The notes under the pieces were generated by a model. The model was not told the DNA's origin. It made no database searches and was given only the letters and a program-made list of their open reading frames with translations. Position numbers and translations under genes: made by a program. DNA of 5,777 nucleotides, taken from positions 1 through 5,777 of the forward strand of contig DAHVAA010000107.1 of NCBI GenBank assembly GCA_027314845.1, in the 5' to 3' direction. Shown here one piece after another: positions 1 through 4,964 of the stretch. Every line of letters starts with the position of its first letter. Within the stretch, counting starts at the first letter, position 1. Source of the DNA: Thermoplasmata archaeon (GTDB lineage: Archaea; Thermoplasmatota; Thermoplasmata; UBA184).

Positions 1-915
1 GGCCACAGCTCGGTCTCCGCGGATACTCAGGCGACCTACTATGCGGGCAACTACACCGCCGAGCTCGTGGTCACGTCGGCCAACGGGGCGAAGGGTTGGG
101 ACAACGTCACCATCACGTCGCTCCCGGGGGTGCCCCCGGTGATCGTGGTCACGGGGGTCGAGACGCCGATCGTGACCCAGACGGTGCTGTCGGTCTCGGC
201 GGCGAAGTCTACCGACTCGGACGCTACGATCCTCTACTACAACTGGACGCTCGGCACGTCCGCGTTCCACGGCGCGACCCAAAACCTCTGGTTCAACGCG
301 ACGGGCACGTTCACCCTCGCAATCACCATCACGGACTCCCGCGGAGCTTCTGCGAGCAAGTCGTTCTCTATCGTGGTGACGCTGCCGACGAGCAATACGA
401 CCTCGATCCATTTGGTCGTTAGCGAGGCGAAGGCCCCCGCTGGGGACCTCTATACGCTGTCGGTCGCGAGCTCCGACGGCATCACGGCGGCAGACGCGTT
501 TCTCGGGGGGACGGTTCTCTCACTGACTCAACTAAACGCGACGGCCTATGCGGGAGGGGTCGCATACGCAAACTACACGCTCACGCTCGACCCCGCGTCG
601 TTCTCTCTCGGCGACTATGTCGTCAGTTTCACCGCCTGGAACAACGCGAGCCAGACGAACACGGTCTCGGCCGCGTTCGTGGTGGCCGCGTCGTCCTCCG
701 GCTCAGGGTTCAATCTCTTTAACGCGGTCGGTGGCGAGGTCAACTTTTGGCTGATCATCACCGGCATTATCGGCACCGCGGCCACGGTCTACGGGGTAAC
801 TCGACGGAACACCGTGGATGTGAACGTCGCGGGAGTCCAACTCCAAGGGCGCAAGGGCAAGCCGCTCATCGTGACCAGCACCGGCGCCAAGGAGAAGAAA
901 GGAGGCAAGCGGTGA
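1..915 (+). CDS. PKD-type surface protein, C-terminal part (5' end outside window)
   Basis: The frame is open from the first base, so only the last 304 residues are seen. Residues 1-40 look like the end of a PKD-like Ig fold. Residues about 45-127 form a more complete one, with an STDSDATILYYNW strand and the typical closing pattern NATGTFTLAITITDSRG. Residues about 133-230 are another beta-rich module. Eight N-X-S/T sequons (NYT, NVT, NWT, NAT, NTT, NAT, NYT, NAS) lie in the ectodomain. A hydrophobic helix at about 250-267 (FWLIITGIIGTAATVYGVT) is followed by a 37-residue Lys/Arg-rich tail, which predicts the ectodomain outside and the tail inside. PKD domains usually serve adhesion or protein contacts on archaeal and bacterial surfaces. 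From its place at the head of a membrane-protein run I infer a spike, adhesin or envelope protein. The PKD and topology calls are firm; the role is not. Confidence 0.82.
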   Translation, partial: GHSSVSADTQATYYAGNYTAELVVTSANGAKGWDNVTITSLPGVPPVIVVTGVETPIVTQTVLSVSAAKSTDSDATILYYNWTLGTSAFHGATQNLWFNATGTFTLAITITDSRGASASKSFSIVVTLPTSNTTSIHLVVSEAKAPAGDLYTLSVASSDGITAADAFLGGTVLSLTQLNATAYAGGVAYANYTLTLDPASFSLGDYVVSFTAWNNASQTNTVSAAFVVAASSSGSGFNLFNAVGGEVNFWLIITGIIGTAATVYGVTRRNTVDVNVAGVQLQGRKGKPLIVTSTGAKEKKGGKR

Positions 916-1058
916 AACACCTATACAGGGACGGCGCAGAGAGAGGAGAGATCAGGGACTTCCAGCGGCGCTACGGCAAGCGCAAGGGACGCGCGATCTA
1001 CGGGGCGGTCGTGGGGAAGGTCAAGCGCGAGCGCGCGGCCAAGAAGCGGAGGCGCTGA
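912..1058 (+). CDS. Small, highly basic protein (48 aa)
   Basis: This gene starts at GTG, overlapping the stop of the PKD gene by 4 nt (GTGA), with GGAGG at 901-905 six bases upstream. The product has 19 Lys/Arg against 5 Asp/Glu in 48 residues and no hydrophobic helix. Its core, YGKRKGRAIYGAVVGKVKRE, resembles from memory a pattern in short uncharacterised phage and archaeal-element peptides (roughly YGxKKGxxVfYA). That likeness is recollection, not a search result. The charge suggests nucleic-acid binding, or contact with an acidic partner or membrane surface. A DNA-condensing or virion-internal peptide is a possible role, but this is inference. Tight coupling on both sides argues that the gene is real. 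Confidence 0.72.
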   Translation: MKHLYRDGAERGEIRDFQRRYGKRKGRAIYGAVVGKVKRERAAKKRRR

Positions 1059-1312
1059 TGGGGAAGGGCGGCTCGATCGTGGCCATCGTGTTCGGCACGA
1101 TCTTCGTCGGCGGGGGGTTCTGGGCCCTGTACGTCTACGAGATGTGCCGCTCGTTCTTCGGCACGTCCGGGCTCGGAGCGGTCTGCGGCGAGGAGGAGGC
1201 GGCGTTCGTCTTTTCCTTGGTGCTCGGTTTCGTCCTGCTGCTCATCGGTGCGCTGACGTATCCCCGCAAGTCGAAGGCCCGACACCGAAAGGCCGCGTCA
1301 AGGAGCGACTGA
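1058..1312 (+). CDS. Small membrane protein with two helices (84 aa)
   Basis: The ATG overlaps the preceding TGA by one base (TGATG), and GGAGG at 1048-1052 lies five bases upstream. Two hydrophobic helices are evident, at about residues 7-27 and 49-67, followed by a basic tail at 70-82 (PRKSKARHRK). The positive-inside rule puts both ends in the cytoplasm and the 20-residue connecting loop outside. That loop is bounded by Cys30 and Cys43, so a disulfide is conceivable. I recognise no family. Small two-helix membrane proteins are common in the structural blocks of membrane-containing archaeal viruses and in secretion or pilus-like systems; either would fit these neighbours. Confidence 0.72.
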   Translation: MGKGGSIVAIVFGTIFVGGGFWALYVYEMCRSFFGTSGLGAVCGEEEAAFVFSLVLGFVLLLIGALTYPRKSKARHRKAASRSD

Positions 1313-1644
1313 TGGGGCTTTTCGGGAATCGGAGCAAGGTCCGACGCCGCGACTGGGCTCAGGTCCGGGCCGACGCAAAGCGTGCCCAACGCGAATCCGC
1401 CGAGCTCCGCCGGCAGGTCGCGAAGTCGCTGATGTCCCCGGCTCGAGCCACGGACCGGGAGATCAGCGGCAACATGCAGCGCATCGACCGCCAACTGATC
1501 CACCTCGAGAAGCTGGGGCATCAAGTCGACACGAACCGAGAGACGTACGGCAAGATCGCCGCTGAGCAGGCTCGCCTTCGGGAGCAGCGGCGTGGCCTCC
1601 GAATGGCCCAGAAAGCCAAGAAGAAGGGCCTGAAGGTGGACTGA
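1312..1644 (+). CDS. Charged helical protein, probable coiled coil (110 aa)
   Basis: The ATG at 1312 overlaps the previous TGA by one base and has GGAG at 1302-1305, six bases upstream. A longer open frame runs upstream, but it would overlap most of the previous gene and has no comparable ribosome site. The product is hydrophilic and almost wholly helical, rich in Arg, Lys, Glu and Gln, with heptad-like stretches at about residues 17-40 and 47-100 and a Lys-rich end. It has no signal or membrane helix, so it is likely cytoplasmic or virion-internal. Residues 7-15 (RSKVRRRDW) match residues 119-127 of the ATPase encoded at 3450-4817 at eight of nine positions. I recognise no family. Roles as an adaptor to the ATPase or a scaffold are inference. 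Confidence 0.72.
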   Translation: MGLFGNRSKVRRRDWAQVRADAKRAQRESAELRRQVAKSLMSPARATDREISGNMQRIDRQLIHLEKLGHQVDTNRETYGKIAAEQARLREQRRGLRMAQKAKKKGLKVD

Positions 1645-1648
1645 GACC

Positions 1649-1768
1649 GTGGGAGCACCGGGCGCTGTCCTGACCGCGATCCTGTTGGTCCTCCTCGCGG
1701 TGGTCGTTTGGCACTTCTGGGGCGACCTATCCGCGATGTGGCACTCGATCGCGAGGAGCATACCGTGA
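1649..1768 (+). CDS. Single-helix membrane microprotein (39 aa)
   Basis: The gene begins with GTG four bases after the preceding stop, with a weaker purine-rich site (AAGGTGGA, 1633-1640). It ends by overlapping the next GTG start (GTGA). The product is one strong hydrophobic helix, residues about 5-23 (GAVLTAILLVLLAVVVWHFW), followed by a 15-residue tail with aromatic, His and Arg residues that may lie along the membrane. It fills exactly the space between two well-supported genes, which is the main evidence for it. No family can be assigned at this length. Candidate roles are a minor membrane subunit of an envelope or complex, or a holin-like or regulatory microprotein. Confidence 0.6.
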   Translation: MGAPGAVLTAILLVLLAVVVWHFWGDLSAMWHSIARSIP

Positions 1769-1983
1769 GGCAGAAAACAGCCAGCGCCCGAAGGGCCGCG
1801 AGGACGGCCCTGGTCTCGACCGCCATCACGAGCGTCGAGGTAGTAGGCGGCACGCTAACGGGAGTCGGCGTGGGGTTCGTAGGGACCGGCGGGGCCTGGC
1901 TGATCGGCGTGGGCCTCGGCACCGTGGCGACGGGGGCCGGCGTCGGGACGTGGCTCCGAGAGCGGGCCGGGAGGAGCCGTTGA
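1765..1983 (+). CDS. Glycine-rich two-helix membrane protein (72 aa)
   Basis: The GTG start overlaps the stop of the 39-residue gene by 4 nt and is preceded by GAGGAG at 1753-1758, six bases away. A basic N-terminus (MRQKTASARRAAR) leads into two apolar segments at about residues 14-40 and 43-64. Both are rich in glycine with GxGxG and GxxG spacings (GVGVGFVGTGG, GVGLGTVATGAGVG). The C-terminus is basic (LRERAGRSR). This predicts a tight helical hairpin with both ends inside. Glycine-zipper helices pack closely and often build oligomers. The size and composition recall small major membrane proteins of membrane-containing viruses, but also c-ring-like or pore-forming peptides. No homology is claimed. 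Confidence 0.7.
   Translation: MRQKTASARRAARTALVSTAITSVEVVGGTLTGVGVGFVGTGGAWLIGVGLGTVATGAGVGTWLRERAGRSR
1970..1974 (+). promoter_or_regulatory. Ribosome binding site that sets a TTG start
   Basis: GGAGG lies five bases before the TTG at 1980, which itself overlaps the previous stop (TTGA). An upstream GTG at 1950 is in frame, but it would place ten polar or basic residues before the signal peptide and has no comparable site. The TTG start also leaves a clean signal sequence at the N-terminus. Confidence 0.65.
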
Positions 1984-2582
1984 AGCGTCTCCTCGCCCTG
2001 ATGCTCGTCCTGGCGGTCGCCATGATCGCGACGGCCGGGGTCGCACCCGCCGGAGCGCAAGTCGCCGCCGGACACGCGCCCGCCGCGCCGTCTTCGGCCT
2101 CCTCGACGAATGTGGCCTACTTGACCGTCTACACCCGGCTCGCTGCAAGCTCCAACGGGCCGTACCTCTACGTGCCGGCCAACTCGACCGCCGTGCTGGT
2201 CTACCCGACGTGGATCGTTACGTTCGTCTCCGACCAGTCCCAGCCGTACACCATCGTCGTCGACGGCCTGCAGATAGCCTCCGCGTCGGCGATCGGGGTG
2301 CAAACGGCGGAGTTCAACGTCACGGGAAGCACGGCCACCGTCCAGATCGGTTTCGCCGGGTCCGTCTACCAATACCGGGACGAGCAGGTGGCAACGACCA
2401 CGGTGCAGACCGCTCCACCGCCGCCTCCCGCCCTTTACACGGCCGCCCAGTTCGCATCCGCGATCCTCTCCATCCAAGTCCAAGTGTGGGTGATCGTGGC
2501 CCTCGCGTTCATCGGCTCATTTTTCATGGCGAGGAAACTCGTGATCCTCGGCAAACAGTCCACCGCGACGAGGATACTCTGA
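1980..2582 (+). CDS. Exported, C-terminally membrane-anchored protein (200 aa)
   Basis: Residues 1-26 form a classical signal peptide: KR, then a hydrophobic stretch (LLALMLVLAVAMIATAGVA), then a likely signal-peptidase site after AGA at about residue 26. Residues about 45-140 are beta-rich with alternating hydrophobic residues (YLTVYTRL, TIVVDGLQI, ATVQIGFAGSVY) and two sequons, NST and NVT. A run of five prolines at 146-150 acts as a stalk or hinge. A membrane helix at about 167-184 (VQVWVIVALAFIGSFFMA) precedes a short basic cytoplasmic tail. The product is thus a type I membrane protein with a compact outer beta domain, like the PKD protein but smaller. A second envelope or spike protein, or a host-surface component, would fit. 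I recognise no family. Confidence 0.78.
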   Translation: MKRLLALMLVLAVAMIATAGVAPAGAQVAAGHAPAAPSSASSTNVAYLTVYTRLAASSNGPYLYVPANSTAVLVYPTWIVTFVSDQSQPYTIVVDGLQIASASAIGVQTAEFNVTGSTATVQIGFAGSVYQYRDEQVATTTVQTAPPPPPALYTAAQFASAILSIQVQVWVIVALAFIGSFFMARKLVILGKQSTATRIL

Positions 2583-3448
2583 TGTCGTGGCTACATCGCA
2601 AGCCCAAGGACGCCCCGGAGACCGTGGTGAACAACTACTACGGTATGCCCGAGACTCGGGCACTCGCCAATCCCACCGACGGGGACGACGAGGAGGGCGC
2701 GGGACCGACGCGCGAGGAGCTCATCGAGAAGGCCGTCCACGATATCCGGCTGCAGACCTCGGCGTGGGCTCGGTTCAAGCAGTGGATGGCCGACCTCGGC
2801 TGGGTGACGTTCCTCCTCGGGGGCATCAGCATCGCCATCCTGCCGTCCGAGTGGTACTTGACGGTCCTGACGGTGGCCGTCGCGAACGCCCTGATGTACG
2901 GGTACACCAAGTGGGTCTACAAGCCCCCGGTGGTCCCCGTTGTCCAATACGACGACGAGGGGGGCGGAGGCGTCCTTTCGGCGCACCTCATCCCTACCCG
3001 CATCTGGGACAACATGGTCAAGGAGGGCCTGACCAACACGATCCAGACCTCCCACGGCCCGACGTACATGGTCCGCTCGATCACCTGGGACGCCGAGCGC
3101 CCCGGGCAAGTTCCCGTCGCGGTCGAGTTCTCGTGGCTCCACTACAACGAGCTGAACTTCGCGACGAAGCGGGAGGTGTTCGAGGAGATCCGCACCGAGC
3201 TCAAGGTCCTGCGCGAGCAGAACAACCGATACAAATGGCTCCTCGAGAACATGGCCCTGGCGCGAGCGCTCTCCCTCGTCAAGCGTTGGATCGCCATCAT
3301 GTCCCACGGGAGGTACAACCCGATGAAGGACGAGGAGGACCTCAAACGCGAGATTCTCGCATTGGAGCGGCAGACCGAGCGCAACCGCATCCCCACGAGC
3401 CCAGACCACGCGTTGAGGGAGGTCTCGGGGGCCAGCGAGGAGGACTGA
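2582..3448 (+). CDS. Two-helix membrane protein with large soluble region, possible ATPase anchor (288 aa)
   Basis: The ATG overlaps the previous TGA by one base (TGATG) after a GAGGAT site at 2570-2575. The N-terminal 70 residues are soluble, with an acidic patch (DGDDEEGAG) and a helix. Two membrane helices follow at about 72-88 (LGWVTFLLGGISIAILP) and 91-108 (WYLTVLTVAVANALMYGY), joined by a very short turn, so both soluble parts face the same side, most likely the cytoplasm. Residues 112-190 are mixed alpha/beta with a Gly-rich linker (EGGGG). Residues about 194-270 are strongly helical, with coiled-coil character. There is no signal peptide and I recognise no family. It sits one base ahead of the ATPase gene, so I infer a membrane anchor or adaptor for that motor. 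Confidence 0.78.
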   Translation: MSWLHRKPKDAPETVVNNYYGMPETRALANPTDGDDEEGAGPTREELIEKAVHDIRLQTSAWARFKQWMADLGWVTFLLGGISIAILPSEWYLTVLTVAVANALMYGYTKWVYKPPVVPVVQYDDEGGGGVLSAHLIPTRIWDNMVKEGLTNTIQTSHGPTYMVRSITWDAERPGQVPVAVEFSWLHYNELNFATKREVFEEIRTELKVLREQNNRYKWLLENMALARALSLVKRWIAIMSHGRYNPMKDEEDLKREILALERQTERNRIPTSPDHALREVSGASEED

Positions 3449-3449
3449 C

Positions 3450-4817
3450 GTGGCCGACTCCGAACGGAACGCAGCCGAGCCCTACATGCGCCGGGCGCTC
3501 TACGGGGAGCTCGCACAGGACTGGCTCAACCGGCTACGGGCGAGCGAGGAGCAACTCGGCATCGCGCGCGACGAGATGTCCGGCCTCACGCTCGGGGCGC
3601 GGAGCTGGGAGGCTCACGAGTTACACCGCTTTCTCCGTTTCATGCTCGGGGAAGAGACCGTGAAGAGCCCCGACTATGATTATGCGCGGCTGCTCGAGAG
3701 CAACCTACTCCAGCGGGACGCGATCGAGACGGTGCACGAGCGCGCTACGGACCTCGACATCGCCGCGATCCTTTCGACGGGGTTCCCCTCCGCCGCCCGC
3801 GGCCGGTCTAAGGTTCGCCGGTCGGACTGGACGCGGACCGACGACTTTCTCGAGCCGTTCATCGACGCCGGGCCGACCCGGAGCGGCATGCTGATCGAGA
3901 TGGTCGGGGTGATGGGGTCGGGCAAGAGCAACACCCTCGCCTGGATCGCCGGGAACGCTCTCGAGCGGGGTCACGAGCTGTTCGTCGACTTCCCCTACCG
4001 CCCGAAGACGGACAAGGTGCACGAGGTGTACACCCACAGCGACCTCATGCTCGCCTTGGTCAAGTTCGCGCAGTCGAACCCCGAGAAACCGGGGTTCCTC
4101 CTTATCGACGAGGCCGGGGGACGCGGGGGCGGCTCGACCACCGCCTCGACCCTACAGGCGCGCTGGGCGTACCAGTTCTTGACCAAAACCCGGAAGTACC
4201 GCGTCAACTCGTTCCGAGCCCGCCAGGCCGACAAGCTCCCCGACGACCAGCGGCGCCTTGTCACGGGGCTGATCCACAAGACCCCGGCCGACCGGGGCCT
4301 CGTCGCCATCCAGTGGTTCAACGGCCCCCGGGCAGGTACGACGGATGACGCCATCGGGATTCCGGACTGCGCCGAGCACTACACGACGATGTCCCAGACC
4401 TCGCTGATCTGGGACCTCGACGTGGAGGAGCTGGACAAGTACCTCGCGCAGCAGAGGACGGCCGGGGACCCGAAGGACGAGCTGACGGCGATCGAGCGGT
4501 TCGTCAAGGCGTACCAGATGGGGGAGCGGCCCGAGGGTTACGAGGAGGTGGCCGAGGGCGCCGATCTGACGTTCGCCGCGCCGATGGACCTCGGCCCGAG
4601 GCCGCCGGACGGGTGGCCCGTGGTGTGCACCAAGCGGGGGTGCGGGAAGGAGTGGACCTACAAGGGGGACAAGGAGCCGGTGGAGGGGGAGCGGATCCTT
4701 TGCTCGCGCGCGCACCAGTCGCACCTGACGCAGGCCATCGTGGAACGGGCCGCGCTGGACCTGAAGCGGGCGAACTCGAAAAACAACAACACCGACCCCG
4801 GTGGCACTCCGGAGTAG
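3450..4817 (+). CDS. P-loop ATPase, HerA/FtsK-like motor, with putative zinc-binding tail (455 aa)
   Basis: The GTG start lies one base after the preceding stop, with GAGGAGG at 3437-3443. Residues 1-115 form a helical N-terminal domain unlike known modules. Walker A is GVMGSGKS (153-160, Lys159). Walker B is FLLIDE (216-221, Asp220 and Glu221). After it comes TKTRKYRVNSFRARQ, ending at Gln259, then LPDDQRR. This layout is typical of the additional-strand group of P-loop ATPases (HerA/FtsK, viral packaging and Zot-like NTPases), where a helix with Arg and a polar sensor follow Walker B. Residues 393-425 contain Cys393, Cys398, Cys418, His422 and His425 (CX4C-X19-CX3HX2H), a plausible zinc site. 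There is no membrane helix. A DNA-packaging or assembly motor is the likely role. Pleolipovirus-type NTPases or conjugation ATPases are alternatives. Confidence 0.83.
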   Translation: MADSERNAAEPYMRRALYGELAQDWLNRLRASEEQLGIARDEMSGLTLGARSWEAHELHRFLRFMLGEETVKSPDYDYARLLESNLLQRDAIETVHERATDLDIAAILSTGFPSAARGRSKVRRSDWTRTDDFLEPFIDAGPTRSGMLIEMVGVMGSGKSNTLAWIAGNALERGHELFVDFPYRPKTDKVHEVYTHSDLMLALVKFAQSNPEKPGFLLIDEAGGRGGGSTTASTLQARWAYQFLTKTRKYRVNSFRARQADKLPDDQRRLVTGLIHKTPADRGLVAIQWFNGPRAGTTDDAIGIPDCAEHYTTMSQTSLIWDLDVEELDKYLAQQRTAGDPKDELTAIERFVKAYQMGERPEGYEEVAEGADLTFAAPMDLGPRPPDGWPVVCTKRGCGKEWTYKGDKEPVEGERILCSRAHQSHLTQAIVERAALDLKRANSKNNNTDPGGTPE

Positions 4818-4842
4818 GCACAGGCGGGGAAAAGCGGGTCCT

Positions 4843-4861
4843 GCGGCCCGGGTTGGGCCGC
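4843..4861. terminator. GC hairpin after the operon, candidate terminator
   Basis: GCGGCCC at 4843-4849 and GGGCCGC at 4855-4861 form a perfect 7-bp stem with a 5-base loop, starting 26 bases after the ATPase stop. No T-run follows, so it is not a textbook intrinsic terminator for either a bacterial or an archaeal polymerase. It may instead protect the transcript end. Confidence 0.4.
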
Positions 4862-4882
4862 TGATCGAGTGGGTCGTGACCG

Positions 4883-4909
4883 TTCGGAGTCGCTCGGCCA
4901 CGCTCCGAA
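4883..4909. repeat. Inverted repeat TTCGGAG/CTCCGAA in the convergent spacer
   Basis: TTCGGAG at 4883-4889 and CTCCGAA at 4903-4909 are exact reverse complements separated by 13 bases. A smaller dyad, GGTC-GT-GACC, lies just before it at 4872-4881. The elements sit between two converging genes, where a terminator, a recombinase binding site or an attachment site could be expected. Which of these applies cannot be told from sequence alone. Confidence 0.45.
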
Positions 4910-4915
4910 GGCTTA

Positions 4916-4964
4916 CGTTGTGAACGGGCGCGAAGTCCCCTATCTAGGGACCGTTGTGAACGGG
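4916..4964. repeat. Paired 13-bp direct repeat, each copy a dyad
   Basis: CGTTGTGAACGGG occurs exactly at 4916-4928 and again at 4952-4964, 36 bp apart. Each copy is an inverted repeat around GTG: CGTT-GTG-AACG in the first, extended to CCGTT-GTG-AACGG in the second (4951-4963). The first copy lies just past the recombinase stop and the second lies inside its last codons. Two dyadic sites in direct orientation look like protein binding sites, for example recombinase subsites, an operator pair or iterons. The function is inferred only from the pattern. Confidence 0.6.
4938..4949. repeat. Palindrome CCCTA-TC-TAGGG over the recombinase stop codon
   Basis: CCCTA at 4938-4942 and TAGGG at 4945-4949 are exact reverse complements around TC. 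An alternative fold pairs GTCCC (4935-4939) with GGGAC (4947-4951). It lies between the two 13-bp repeats and contains the recombinase stop codon (4944-4946). Confidence 0.5.

Noticed and set aside
1135..1761. Long open frame on the - strand (208 codons)
   Set aside because: It lies opposite four well-coupled + strand genes and is Arg/Pro/Ser-rich with no domain, signal or ribosome site. It is a GC-rich shadow frame.
1521..2483. 320-codon open frame on the - strand
   Set aside because: Low-complexity Arg/Gly/Pro composition opposite genes with signal peptide and membrane helices. There is no recognisable motif, so it is an antisense artefact.
2587..3663. 358-codon open frame on the + strand
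   Set aside because: It is out of frame with the 288-residue protein and the ATPase start, both of which have ribosome sites and coherent structure. Its own product is a random Arg/Gly/Pro mix.
3450..4817. Reading the ATPase as a conjugative VirD4/TraG coupling protein or a chromosomal FtsK
   Set aside because: It has no N-terminal membrane helices, no relaxase or secretion genes are nearby, and it is shorter than those families. The HerA/viral-packaging-like reading fits better, although it is not proven.
4152..4901. 249-codon open frame on the - strand opposite the ATPase
   Set aside because: It lies opposite the ATPase Walker and zinc-motif coding sequence and encodes an Arg/Pro/Leu-rich product without features.
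4818..4943. tRNA or attachment site within a tRNA gene in the spacer
   Set aside because: The hairpins do not form a cloverleaf, and no T-arm consensus (GGTTCRANNCC) is present.
4916..4964. CRISPR array
   Set aside because: Only two 13-bp repeats with one 23-bp interval, one copy of which is inside a coding region. This is too short and too few for CRISPR.
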